A DNA stretch of 64,000 nt from Streptomyces tropicalis (GTDB lineage: Bacteria > Actinomycetota > Actinomycetes > Streptomycetales > Streptomycetaceae): NCBI RefSeq assembly GCF_029269835.1, contig NZ_JARJBB010000005.1:1-64000 (forward strand). The letters run 5' to 3'. Of the stretch, positions 44,358 to 52,907 are shown in pieces. The position numbers and the translations under genes were made by a program. Every line of letters begins with the position of its first letter. Positions within the stretch are counted from its first letter, which is position 1. The notes below the pieces were generated by a model. That model made no database searches. It worked only from the letters and a program-made list of their open reading frames with translations, and was not told the origin of the DNA.

Positions 44358-47111
44358 ATGCAGGTGACACGGCAGCGCCGTCCCCACGAGACGGAGCGGA
44401 TCAGCCTGTTCGGCAGACGCGTCGGCCGCCGGACCGTGCTGGTCACGGCGGGCATCTCCGTCGCCCTCGCCGTCACGGGCACCGCCGTCGCCCAGACGTA
44501 CCAGTTCGGCACCCAGCAGGTCGGCCAGGTCACCGCCGACGGCCAGGTCGTCTCGGCCGACCAGTACATCGCCCCGTACGGCAACCGCAGCGTCATCGAC
44601 GACGGCAAGATCATGTCGTCCGCGGTGAGCCCGGACGGCACCCACCTCGCGGCATCGATCGCCGACGGCGACGCGTCCCTGGTCGTCATGGACCTGAAGA
44701 CCGGGCAGGTGAAGCAGCGCGTCGGCAGCAACGCCCAGGACGACCTGCGCATCAAGAGCGGCACCGTCGGACAGGAGGGCCCGACGTACTCGCCCGACGG
44801 CTCGCAGCTGTGGCTGGGCCAGAGCGACGGCTACACCAGGTTCAGCGTGAACCAGGACGGCACCCTGTCCAGTCCCACGACGGTCCCGATCCCGGCCGAC
44901 GGCTCCCGGCACGCGCTGGTGGGCGCGGCGGTGTTCTCGGCCGACGGCTCCACCGTGTACGCGGCGGTCAACGGCCAGAACAGGGTGGTCGCCATCGACG
45001 CGGCGACCGGGACCGTCAAGCAGAGCTGGGCCGTGGGCAACGCTCCCCGGGGCATCGCCATGGCCGGCGGCAAGCTCTACGTCAGCAACGAGGGCGGGCG
45101 TCCTGCCAAGGACGGCGACACCACGATGAACTCCTACGGCACCCGGGTGCCGTCCGCCCCGGACACGGGTGCCTCCACCTCCGGCACGGTCAGCGTCATC
45201 GACCCGGCCGACCCGGCCGCCGCCGTCAAGAGCGTGGACGTCGGCCTGCACCCGACCGCGGTGTACGCCAAGCGGGGAGCCGTGTTCGTCACCAACACCG
45301 CCGACAACAGCGTGTCGGTCATCGACGCCACCGACGACAAGGTCGTACAGACCATCGCCACCCAGCCGTGGCCCGAGGCGCGGGTCGGCTACGAGCCCGA
45401 CGCGGTGACGCTCACCGACGACGGCCGTCTGCTGGTGACGCTCGGCCGTGCCGACGCGGTCGCCGTCTACCGTTACACGTCCCCGCAGCAGCCGGCCGGC
45501 TACGTCGGCCTGCTCCCGACCGACTACTTCCCCGCGGAGATCGCCGCCGTGGGCAAGAACGTCGTGGTCTCCCACACCCGTGGCATCGACGCCCGCCGCC
45601 CCGACGACGCCGGTCACGGCACCCACGACACGACATCCAGCCTGACGCAGTTCACGCTGCCGGACGACCGGGTCATCAGGTCCGAGACGGCCAAGGTCTT
45701 CCGGCAGAACGGCTGGACCCCCGGCTCGGTCGCGTCCGCCCGCGGCAGGAGCCGCTCGGAGCCGGTCCCGGTTCCGGCGCGGCTCGGCGACCCCTCGACG
45801 ATCAAGCACGTCTTCCTGCTCGTCAAGGAGAACCGGACCTACGACCAGGTCTTCGGCGACCTGGCGCAGGGCGACGGCGACGCGTCGCTGACCCAGTTCG
45901 GCGAGAACGTGACGCCGAACCAGCACGCGCTGGCCCGGCAGTTCGGGCTGTACGACAACTTCTACGACATCGGCACGAACTCCGCCGAGGGCCACAACTG
46001 GCTGATGCAGGCAGACAACCCGGAGTACACCGAGTCCACGGCCGGGGAGTACGCGCGCAGCTACGACACCGAGGACGACGTGCTCGGGCACCAGAAGTCC
46101 GGCTTCATCTGGACCGGCGCGCAGGCTGCCGGGAAGTCCGTGAAGGACTTCGGCGAGTTCCAGTCGAGCGAGAGCAAGCCGTCCGGCGCGACCTGGCAGA
46201 ACCTTTACTGCGACGCCAAGAACATGGACGCGACCGGGCAGAGGACCGCCTACCCCATCCAGACGGGCTCCGCGATCCCGTCGCTCAACAAGGTGTCGGT
46301 GCCCGGGTTCCCGCAGTTCGACCTCAATGTCCCGGACGTCTACAAGTACCAGATCTGGAAGCAGGACTTCGAGAAGAACGGCCCGGCGAACCTGAACATG
46401 TTCTGGTTCTCCAACGACCACACCGGCGGTCCGGCGAACGCCGCGGCCGAGGTCGCCGACAACGACCTCGCGGTCGGCAGGATGGTCGACAGGATCACGC
46501 ACAGCAGGTACTGGAAGGACTCGGCGATCTTCGTCGTCGAGGACGACTCCCAGGCCGGCCTCGACCATGTCGACGGCCACCGGGCCCCGGTCCAGATCAT
46601 CAGCCCCTGGGCCCGGCACGGCGGCGTGGACCACCACTACTACTCGCAGATCACGATGATCCGCACCATCGAGCAGATCCTCGGGATCCACCCGATGAAC
46701 CAGAAGGACAGCGCGGCCACCCCGATGTCCGGTGCGTTCACCCGGCACGCGGACGACACGCCCTTCACGGCGGTGCCCAACCGGACATCGCTGACGCTCG
46801 GCGTGAGCCCCCAGCCCCCCTGCGGCGCGGACAGCCCGGCGCAACAGGACACCAAGGCCGCGCCCGCGCCGACGTCCGCGAAGGTGCCTGCGGCCGAGCA
46901 GAAGGTCGCGGCGCAGTGGAACACCTGGAAGTCCCACCAGCGGCTGACCGGGCCGAACGCCGTGCCCGACTACGCCAACCCCGCACAGATGAACCACTTC
47001 ACGTGGTACCAGACGCACAACTGGACCAAGCCGTACCCCGGTGAGAGCCGGATCTACGCACCGAACGACGTGCCGGGCGCCTACATCCCGTCGCCGGAGT
47101 CCGACGGCTGA
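44358..47111 (+). CDS. bifunctional YncE-type beta-propeller / phosphoesterase protein
   Basis: 917 residues. A membrane/signal segment lies at 28-47 (TVLVTAGISVALAVTGTAVA). Residues 70-430 form a seven-bladed propeller with repeated VVAIDAATGTVK and VSVIDPAD units. Residues 470-790 form a phosphoesterase domain of the PLC/acid-phosphatase family: VKENRTYDQVFGDL, EGHNWLMQAD, FWFSNDHTGGP and VDHHYYSQITMIRTIEQILG. It likely cleaves phosphate esters outside the cell, with the propeller as a partner-binding or scaffold domain. It belongs to the operon with the ABC transporter upstream. A strong terminator follows. Confidence 0.9.
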   Translation: MQVTRQRRPHETERISLFGRRVGRRTVLVTAGISVALAVTGTAVAQTYQFGTQQVGQVTADGQVVSADQYIAPYGNRSVIDDGKIMSSAVSPDGTHLAASIADGDASLVVMDLKTGQVKQRVGSNAQDDLRIKSGTVGQEGPTYSPDGSQLWLGQSDGYTRFSVNQDGTLSSPTTVPIPADGSRHALVGAAVFSADGSTVYAAVNGQNRVVAIDAATGTVKQSWAVGNAPRGIAMAGGKLYVSNEGGRPAKDGDTTMNSYGTRVPSAPDTGASTSGTVSVIDPADPAAAVKSVDVGLHPTAVYAKRGAVFVTNTADNSVSVIDATDDKVVQTIATQPWPEARVGYEPDAVTLTDDGRLLVTLGRADAVAVYRYTSPQQPAGYVGLLPTDYFPAEIAAVGKNVVVSHTRGIDARRPDDAGHGTHDTTSSLTQFTLPDDRVIRSETAKVFRQNGWTPGSVASARGRSRSEPVPVPARLGDPSTIKHVFLLVKENRTYDQVFGDLAQGDGDASLTQFGENVTPNQHALARQFGLYDNFYDIGTNSAEGHNWLMQADNPEYTESTAGEYARSYDTEDDVLGHQKSGFIWTGAQAAGKSVKDFGEFQSSESKPSGATWQNLYCDAKNMDATGQRTAYPIQTGSAIPSLNKVSVPGFPQFDLNVPDVYKYQIWKQDFEKNGPANLNMFWFSNDHTGGPANAAAEVADNDLAVGRMVDRITHSRYWKDSAIFVVEDDSQAGLDHVDGHRAPVQIISPWARHGGVDHHYYSQITMIRTIEQILGIHPMNQKDSAATPMSGAFTRHADDTPFTAVPNRTSLTLGVSPQPPCGADSPAQQDTKAAPAPTSAKVPAAEQKVAAQWNTWKSHQRLTGPNAVPDYANPAQMNHFTWYQTHNWTKPYPGESRIYAPNDVPGAYIPSPESDG

Positions 47112-47130
47112 CCCGGCATGATCGCTCATG

Positions 47131-47164
47131 GGTCCCCGGCCGGCGGCGACGCCGGCCGGGGACC
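47131..47164 (+). terminator. strong hairpin terminator of the ABC/phosphoesterase operon
   Basis: A perfect 15-bp stem (47131-47145 with 47150-47164) closed by a GCGA tetraloop, 20 bases past the stop. Confidence 0.85.
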
Positions 47165-47289
47165 GCGCGGCACCGCGGCCGCGCGCACGGCCACCACGAA
47201 ACGAGCACCGTGACCCGACCGTGCCGGCCGAGGCAGCGATGGTCGTGCTGAGGCTGCGACCAGGACGTACCTCTGCGGCCGCGTCCTGC

Positions 47290-47587
47290 GGCTGCTCCCG
47301 GCGCTCGTCGGCATCGCGCCCGCGGCAACCTCGAAGAGGTGATCGGCGCATGGCGCGAGGGCGGGTTGATCGCCGAGCCGGGCGAGCACGGCGACCGGCG
47401 CAAAGGGGTCGCCGCCCTTGACGGCGCTGCGGGCCGCGCCCGCGTTCGGGGCGCGGGCGAGGAGCCGTGCACCGGCGGCGCGCAGGGGGGTGCACGAAGC
47501 GTGGAGTGCGGCTTCGGTGCCCTGGACGGCGGCTGCATCGGCACGATCACGCCCCGGTACCCGGTCGTCCGTGCGACGCAGGCCCGC
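47290..47587 (-). pseudogene. TetR-family regulator, degenerate C-terminal fragment
   Basis: In one frame VARTTGYRGVIVPM (about 47585-47540). After a frameshift, ALHASCTPLRAAGARLLARAP, LARLGDQPALAPCADHLFEV and AGAMPTSAG follow. These match the C-terminal ligand domain of TetR proteins found beside dehydrogenases in Streptomyces. The helix-turn-helix half is missing, and bases 47588-47865 show no replacement. It is a relic; no start codon remains. Confidence 0.6.
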
Positions 47588-47865
47588 AACCACAGGTACG
47601 GATGGTGTCGCGATCGACAGGACGTTCGTGCTCACCGACGCGCGGGCAGCGCACGAACGCGCTGCCGAGGGCACATCCAGGGCGAGATCGTGCTCACGCT
47701 CGCTTGACCCCGGGCGACGCCACCACCTGGGACGTCCCCACATCCAACCGGCCGCCGGAGGGGGGACGCCTCGACGGCGCTCGCTCGTTTCGACCGCTTT
47801 CATAGGACCGGTCACTCTTCGGTGAGCGGGCATGGTGGCAGCACGCACAGCTGACCCCCGAACTA

Positions 47866-47887
47866 TGGTGTCCCACCACATGTGCCC
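47866..47887 (+). promoter_or_regulatory. candidate operator upstream of the MHS transporter
   Basis: TGGTG-TCC-CACCA inverted repeat (47866-47878) overlapping CCACCACATGTGCCC (47873-47887). The latter matches a site upstream of the 3-hydroxybutyrate dehydrogenase gene (52272-52286) at 13 of 15 positions. Confidence 0.5.
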
Positions 47888-47956
47888 CTGACCTGCATCT
47901 TCCTACGGTGTGCCGACACGTAAACCGTCCCCACCGCACACGAGGAAGTGGCGCAC

Positions 47957-49360
47957 ATGGCCTCCGCAGCATCTGCTCCCCCGACGCCACCGGCCCGTCC
48001 GGCCGGCCTGCCCCGCATTGTCGCCGCCAGCCTCATCGGCACCACGATCGAGTGGTACGACTTCTTCCTGTACGGCTCCGCCGCCGCACTCGTGTTCAAC
48101 AAGCTGTTCTTCCCGGACTCGGATCCGCTGGTGGGGACGCTGCTGTCGTTCCTGACGTACGCGGTCGGATTCGCGGCCCGGCCGCTGGGCGCCCTGGTGT
48201 TCGGGCACTTCGGGGACCGGGTGGGGCGCAAGAAGCTCCTCGTGCTGAGCCTGCTGATGATGGGTGGCGCGACCTTCGCGATCGGGCTGCTGCCGACCCA
48301 CTCGACCGTGGGCGCCCTGGCACCGGTACTGCTGACCACGCTGCGCCTGGTCCAGGGCTTCGCGCTCGGTGGCGAGTGGGGCGGGGCCGTCCTGCTGGTG
48401 TCCGAGCACGGTGACGCCCGGCGGCGCGGTTTCTGGGCCTCGTGGCCGCAGACCGGCGCTCCGGCCGGACAGCTGCTGGCCACCGGTGTGCTGTCGGTGC
48501 TGACCGCCGTCCTCTCCGACGAGGCGTTCGGCAGCTGGGGCTGGCGGATTCCGTTCCTGCTGTCCGGTGTCCTGGTGCTCGTCGGCCTGTGGATTCGCCT
48601 CTCCGTCGACGAATCGCCCGTGTTCAAGGAGGCGCTGAAGCAGGCGGAGGCACGCAAGGCCGCGCAGGCCGCCGACGAGGAGGCCGAGAAGCTGCCGCTG
48701 GTCGCCGTGCTGCGCCATCACTGGCGCGATGTGCTGGTGGCCATCGGCGCCCGTATGGCCGAGAACATCAGCTACTACGTCATCACCGCCTTCATCCTCG
48801 TCTACGCGACGACCTCCGCCGGCGTCTCCAAGGAGACCGCGCTCAACGCCGTGCTGATCGGATCCGCCGTGCACTTCGCGGCGATCCCCGCCTGGGGCGC
48901 GCTGTCGGACCGCGTCGGGCGGCGCCCCGTCTACCTGCTGGGCGCGGCCGGGGTCGGACTGTGGATGTTCCCCTTCTTCTCGCTGATCGACACCGGCAGC
49001 TTCGGCAACCTGATCCTCGCCGTGACCGTCGGCCTGGTGCTGCACGGCGCGATGTACGCGCCGCAGGCCGCCTTCTTCTCGGAGATGTTCGCGACCCGCA
49101 TGCGGTACTCCGGGGCCTCCATCGGGGCGCAGTTCGCCTCGGTCGCCGCGGGTGCGCCCGCACCGCTGATCGCGACCGCCCTGCTGTCCGGCTACGGCAG
49201 CTCCACCCCCGTCTCGCTGTACGTGATCGCGGCGGCCGTGCTGACGCTGATCGCGGTCGGCGTGGCCAAGGAGACCCGCCACCGCGACCTCGCCGACGTC
49301 GAGGCGACCTCCACGGCCGACCCGGCCTCGGCGCCCGCCGCGGACCCCCGCACCGTCTGA
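47957..49360 (+). CDS. MFS transporter, metabolite:H+ symporter (MHS) family
   Basis: 467 residues, twelve helices. Early motif IGTTIEWYDFFLYGSAA and the first loop GHFGDRVGRKK are diagnostic for the MHS family (shikimate, citrate, proline/betaine and hydroxy-acid uptake). The ATG at 47957 has GAGGAA upstream; the GTG at 47948 would leave no spacing. It is convergent with a PucR regulator that is itself next to a 3-hydroxybutyrate dehydrogenase. Uptake of 3-hydroxybutyrate or a related acid is therefore the likely role. Confidence 0.88.
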   Translation: MASAASAPPTPPARPAGLPRIVAASLIGTTIEWYDFFLYGSAAALVFNKLFFPDSDPLVGTLLSFLTYAVGFAARPLGALVFGHFGDRVGRKKLLVLSLLMMGGATFAIGLLPTHSTVGALAPVLLTTLRLVQGFALGGEWGGAVLLVSEHGDARRRGFWASWPQTGAPAGQLLATGVLSVLTAVLSDEAFGSWGWRIPFLLSGVLVLVGLWIRLSVDESPVFKEALKQAEARKAAQAADEEAEKLPLVAVLRHHWRDVLVAIGARMAENISYYVITAFILVYATTSAGVSKETALNAVLIGSAVHFAAIPAWGALSDRVGRRPVYLLGAAGVGLWMFPFFSLIDTGSFGNLILAVTVGLVLHGAMYAPQAAFFSEMFATRMRYSGASIGAQFASVAAGAPAPLIATALLSGYGSSTPVSLYVIAAAVLTLIAVGVAKETRHRDLADVEATSTADPASAPAADPRTV

Positions 49361-49375
49361 TCCCCCCGAGCCCGG

Positions 49376-49402
49376 CCCCCGTACGCCTCGTGCGTGCGGG
49401 GG
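49376..49402. terminator. bidirectional terminator between transporter and regulator
   Basis: A 10-bp stem with one G-T wobble (49376-49385 with 49393-49402) fills most of the 42 bp between the two convergent stops. Confidence 0.65.
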
Positions 49403-51385
49403 TCAGTGCCGTGCGGGCACCGACAGGCGGTGCAGGCGCAGCGCGAGCTGTATCTCCAGGGCGCGGGCCGGTGTCTGCCAGTCGTCCCCGAGGAGCCGGC
49501 CGACGCGCTCCAGGCGCTGGGCGACCGTGTTCACATGGACGTGCAGCTCGTCCTTGGTGCGGGCCGGGCTCATGCCGCTGGCGAAGTAGGCGTCCAGGGT
49601 GTGGACCAGGTCGGTGCCGCGCCGCTCGTCGTAGTCGACGACGCGGCCTATGGTGCGGGCGACGAAACCGGTGACGTCGCGGTCACCGGCGAGCAGCAGG
49701 CCGAGGAAGCCGAAGTCGTCGGCGGCGGCTCCGTCCCCGGTGCGGCCGAGCAGGTGGAGCGCCTCCAGGCAGCGGCGTGCCTCCCCGTAGGCGGCGGCCA
49801 CGGCGTCGGGGCGGGCGGTGAGCTCCTCCACGGTGGCGGAGGCACCGACGGTGACCGCCTCGTGCACGGCGGTGCCGAGGTGGCGGGCGGTGCGGCGGGC
49901 CAGCTCGGTCGCCGAGTCCCCGGCGCCCAGGGGCAGCAGCAGCACCGTGCCGCCGTCACGGGCGGCGGCCAGTCCGTGGCGGGTGGCGGCCAGGTGCGAT
50001 GCGGCCGACCACAGGCGGCGGCGGGCGTCGGCCTCGTGATCCGCGTCGGCAGCCGGGGCGTCGAGCCGGGCGGCCAGGACGACCTGCGGGACGTCGAGAT
50101 CGGCGCGCAGCCGGGAGGCCCGCTCGTGCAGCAGGCGCGGGTCGCGGTCGCGGGCGTCGAGGAGGTCGTCGAGCAGCTCGCCCCGGACGCGCTGCTCCGC
50201 CTCGGCGGCCGAGCGGCGGGCGAGCAGCAGCAGCGAGGTGACCATGGCGGCACGCTCCAGGGTGCGCTGGTCGACCGGGTCGAGGGCAGGGTGGCCGCGA
50301 AGCACCAGCGCCCCGAGCAGCTCGTCGCCCGCGGCGACCGCCGCGATCCAGCCGTCACCGTGGCGCACGGCGTGGCCCTCGGCCCGGGACGCCTGGAGCC
50401 CCTCGGCGGGTGCGGCGGCCGCCTCGGTGAACTCGACGGTGCCGTCCAGCACTTCGGAGACCGCGGCGGCGACGTCGTGGACGCCGCCGCCGCGCAGGAC
50501 GAGCTGGGCGAGCCGGTCGTGTACGTCGGAGGCGCGCTCGATGACCGCGCTGCCGTCGCGGATGATCGCGTTGGCCCGCTCGAGTTCGGCGAGGGCCGAG
50601 CGGGTCTCGGTGAGCAGGTTGGCGCTGTCGAGGGCGGCCGCGGCGAGCGCGGCGAAGGAGCCGAGCAGGGCGACCTGCTCCCGCTCGAAGACCCGGGCCC
50701 GCCGGTCCGCGGCGAAGAGGACACCGATGACGTGCTGTCCCAGCATCAGCGGCACGCCGAGGATGGCGACCAGGCCCTCGTCGCTGACGCCGGTGTCGAT
50801 GGTGCCGGTGTGCTGGAAACGGGCGTCCTTGAAGTAGTCGTCGGTGACGTAGGGGCGGGCGGTCTGGGCGACCAGGCCGCCGAGGCCCTCCCCCATGCCG
50901 AGGCGCAGCTGCTGGAAGCGGGCGGCGACCGAGCCCTCGGTGACCCGCATGTAGGTGTCCTCGCGCGCCGGGTCGTGGAGGGTGAGGTAGGCGACGTCCG
51001 TGCCGAGCAGGGAGCGGGCGCGCTGCACGATGGCCTGGAGGACCGCGTCCAGGTCGCGCAGGCCCGCCAGGTCGTGGGCGGTCTCGAACAGGGCCGACAG
51101 CTCGGCCTCGCGCCGCCGCCGCCCCTCCAGATCGGCACGGACCCGCAGGGCGAGGAACTTCGCGTGCTCCAGCGCCGCGATCCAGGCCCCGGGGCGGCCT
51201 GCGGCACGGGCGTCCCGCACCGGACGTTCGTAGGCCTCGGCGGGGGCGCCGCGGGACAGGAGCTCGAGGAAGGGCGCCTCGGCGCCGGCCGCCGTGCCGG
51301 CGGCGCCGGCGTGCGGCCCGGCCTCGGCCGCGGGACGCCCGGTGGGCTGCGCGTGATCGCTGGACATGTTCACAGGATTCCGCAT
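49403..51385 (-). CDS. GAF-domain PucR/CdaR-family transcriptional regulator
   Basis: 660 residues. A GAF domain is at about 95-250 (RDLDAVLQAIVQRARSLLGTD; GVSDEGLVAILGVPLMLGQHVIGVLF). A middle region with a GGDEF-like PucR core follows, then a C-terminal PucR helix-turn-helix (TLDAYFASGMSPARTKDELHVH, NTVAQRLERVG). ATG 51385 has GGAG six bases upstream. Its place between the MHS transporter and the 3-hydroxybutyrate dehydrogenase, and the shared motif upstream of both, suggest it controls them, sensing a hydroxy-acid or CoA metabolite. Confidence 0.88.
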   Translation of the reverse strand: MRNPVNMSSDHAQPTGRPAAEAGPHAGAAGTAAGAEAPFLELLSRGAPAEAYERPVRDARAAGRPGAWIAALEHAKFLALRVRADLEGRRRREAELSALFETAHDLAGLRDLDAVLQAIVQRARSLLGTDVAYLTLHDPAREDTYMRVTEGSVAARFQQLRLGMGEGLGGLVAQTARPYVTDDYFKDARFQHTGTIDTGVSDEGLVAILGVPLMLGQHVIGVLFAADRRARVFEREQVALLGSFAALAAAALDSANLLTETRSALAELERANAIIRDGSAVIERASDVHDRLAQLVLRGGGVHDVAAAVSEVLDGTVEFTEAAAAPAEGLQASRAEGHAVRHGDGWIAAVAAGDELLGALVLRGHPALDPVDQRTLERAAMVTSLLLLARRSAAEAEQRVRGELLDDLLDARDRDPRLLHERASRLRADLDVPQVVLAARLDAPAADADHEADARRRLWSAASHLAATRHGLAAARDGGTVLLLPLGAGDSATELARRTARHLGTAVHEAVTVGASATVEELTARPDAVAAAYGEARRCLEALHLLGRTGDGAAADDFGFLGLLLAGDRDVTGFVARTIGRVVDYDERRGTDLVHTLDAYFASGMSPARTKDELHVHVNTVAQRLERVGRLLGDDWQTPARALEIQLALRLHRLSVPARH

Positions 51386-51443
51386 CGCCCGCTCCGGCGC
51401 CGAGCCCTGTGGACAACTCGGCGGCGGAGGGGCGCGGGGCTGG

Positions 51444-52244
51444 TCAGTGCGCGGTCCAGCCGCCGTCCATCACCAGCGAGGTGCCGGTGACGAAGGACGC
51501 CTGCGGGCTGCACAGGTAGGCGACGGCCTCGGCGACGTCCTCCGGCTCGATCAGCCGCTTGAGCGCGCTGTCCTGCAGGAGGACCTCGGTGAGGACCCGC
51601 CCCTCGGGAATGCCGTGGGCCGCGGCCTGGTCGGCGATCTGCTTCTCCACCAGCGGGGTGCGGACGTACGCGGGGTTCACGCAGTTCGAGGTGACGCCGT
51701 GCGGGGCGCCTTCGAGGGCGGCCGTCTTCGACAGGCCCTCCAGTCCGTGCTTGGCCGCGACGTAGGCCGACTTGTAGGCCGAGGCGCGCAGACCGTGCAC
51801 GGAGGAGATGTTGACGATCCGGCCCCACCCCTGGCCGTACATGTGCGGCAGGGCACCGCGGACGAGCCGGAACGGCGCCTCCAGCATCACCGTCAGCACG
51901 GTGTGGAAGACCTCGGGCGGGAACTCCTCGATCGGCCGGACGAGCTGGATCCCGGCGTTGTTCACGAGCACGTCGGTGCCCGCGGCGGCCTGTTCGGCGG
52001 CGTCGAGGTCGGTGAGGTCGAGGACGACCGGCGCGACGCTGCCCGTCAGGCCTCCGGCCTGCTCGGCGAGGTCCTGGAGGCCGGCGGCGTCCCGGTCGAC
52101 GGCTCTGACCTTGGCCCCGGCGGCGGCCAGCCGCAGCGCGCAGGCGCGGCCGATGCCTGAGGCGGCGCCGGTGACGAGGGCGGTGCGGCCGCCGAGGTCG
52201 AGCGTGGGGGCGTGGGGACCCGGGAGGGCGCTGGGCGAGGTCAT
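51444..52244 (-). CDS. 3-hydroxybutyrate dehydrogenase (SDR family)
   Basis: 266 residues. The NAD loop is TGAASGIGRAC, the catalytic Ser/Tyr/Lys are in NISSVHGLRAS and YKSAYVAAKHG, and VTSNCVNPAYVRTPLVEKQI is characteristic of D-3-hydroxybutyrate dehydrogenases. It oxidises 3-hydroxybutyrate to acetoacetate, entering central metabolism as acetyl-CoA. There is no ribosome-binding site; TAGGGT lies six bases before the ATG, indicating a leaderless mRNA. It is separated by 58 bp from the PucR regulator on the same strand. Confidence 0.9.
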   Translation of the reverse strand: MTSPSALPGPHAPTLDLGGRTALVTGAASGIGRACALRLAAAGAKVRAVDRDAAGLQDLAEQAGGLTGSVAPVVLDLTDLDAAEQAAAGTDVLVNNAGIQLVRPIEEFPPEVFHTVLTVMLEAPFRLVRGALPHMYGQGWGRIVNISSVHGLRASAYKSAYVAAKHGLEGLSKTAALEGAPHGVTSNCVNPAYVRTPLVEKQIADQAAAHGIPEGRVLTEVLLQDSALKRLIEPEDVAEAVAYLCSPQASFVTGTSLVMDGGWTAH

Positions 52245-52256
52245 GGGACGACCCTA
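52245..52256 (-). promoter_or_regulatory. leaderless -10 box of the dehydrogenase gene
   Basis: TAGGGT (rc of 52251-52256), six bases, then the ATG at 52244. Confidence 0.45.
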
Positions 52257-52269
52257 GGCACGGCCCTCT

Positions 52270-52286
52270 GGCCACCCCATGTGGCC
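52270..52286. promoter_or_regulatory. candidate operator upstream of the 3-hydroxybutyrate dehydrogenase
   Basis: A 6-bp perfect inverted repeat GGCCAC-CCCAT-GTGGCC in the -35 region. It contains CCACCCCATGTGGCC, 13/15 identical to the site upstream of the MHS transporter. Confidence 0.55.
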
Positions 52287-52298
52287 GCGACCCATACT

Positions 52299-52778
52299 TC
52301 AGTCAAAATCCGTAGGGTCGAACCATGTGGGTGCGTCGGAGAGGGCCTGCTTGATCCGGAGGCGGCCGAATTCGTTGAGCTCGGGCAGCGCGTCCACGGC
52401 GAACCAGCCCACGTCGAGCGACTCGTCGTCGTTGACCCGCGCCTCGCCGCCGACGGCACGGCAGCGGAAGGTGATGTCCATGTACTGGCAGACGTCGCCG
52501 TTGCCGTACGTCACCGGTTCGAGGGCCTGGACCAGGACCACCCGTTCCGCGACGCAGTGCACCGCCGTCTCCTCGTGGACCTCGCGCACGGCGCAGGCGG
52601 CCGGCTGTTCGCCCGGCTCGGGGATGCCGCCGATCACCGACCACTTCCCGGTGTCGGCGCGGCGGCCGAGGAGCACGCGGCCCGCGTCGTCGAAGACGAT
52701 GGCGGTGACCCCCGGGAGCCACAGCAGCTGGCGGCCCGCGGAGGCCCTGATCGTGCGGATGAAGTCTGGAGTGGCCAT
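52299..52778 (-). CDS. NUDIX hydrolase
   Basis: 159 residues with an intact Nudix box in the order G-x5-E-x7-REVxEE (GGIPEPGEQPA then REVHEETAV). The N-terminal LWLPGVTAIVFDDAGRVLLG and the C-terminal CQYMDITFRCRA give the usual fold. It hydrolyses a nucleoside diphosphate linked to another moiety, and the substrate is open. No ribosome-binding site is present; TAGGGT sits six bases before the ATG, so the mRNA may be leaderless. Confidence 0.9.
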   Translation of the reverse strand: MATPDFIRTIRASAGRQLLWLPGVTAIVFDDAGRVLLGRRADTGKWSVIGGIPEPGEQPAACAVREVHEETAVHCVAERVVLVQALEPVTYGNGDVCQYMDITFRCRAVGGEARVNDDESLDVGWFAVDALPELNEFGRLRIKQALSDAPTWFDPTDFD

Positions 52779-52790
52779 GCACCGACCCTA
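52779..52790 (-). promoter_or_regulatory. leaderless -10 box of the NUDIX gene
   Basis: TAGGGT (rc of 52785-52790), six bases, then the ATG at 52778. Confidence 0.4.
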
Positions 52791-52907
52791 GCGGCCGGTC
52801 CCCCGCCCCCGGCGGCCGCGGCCGGGTGCACGGGGGTCACGGGCCCCGTCCGCGTGCGGCGCGGGGTCCTCGCACGTCCGGCACGGGACCCGCGCCGGAG
52901 GGATCGG

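Noticed and set aside
44202..47495. 1097-residue minus-strand reading over the phosphoesterase
   Set aside because: A valine/arginine-rich shadow; the plus-strand protein has intact propeller and phosphoesterase motifs.
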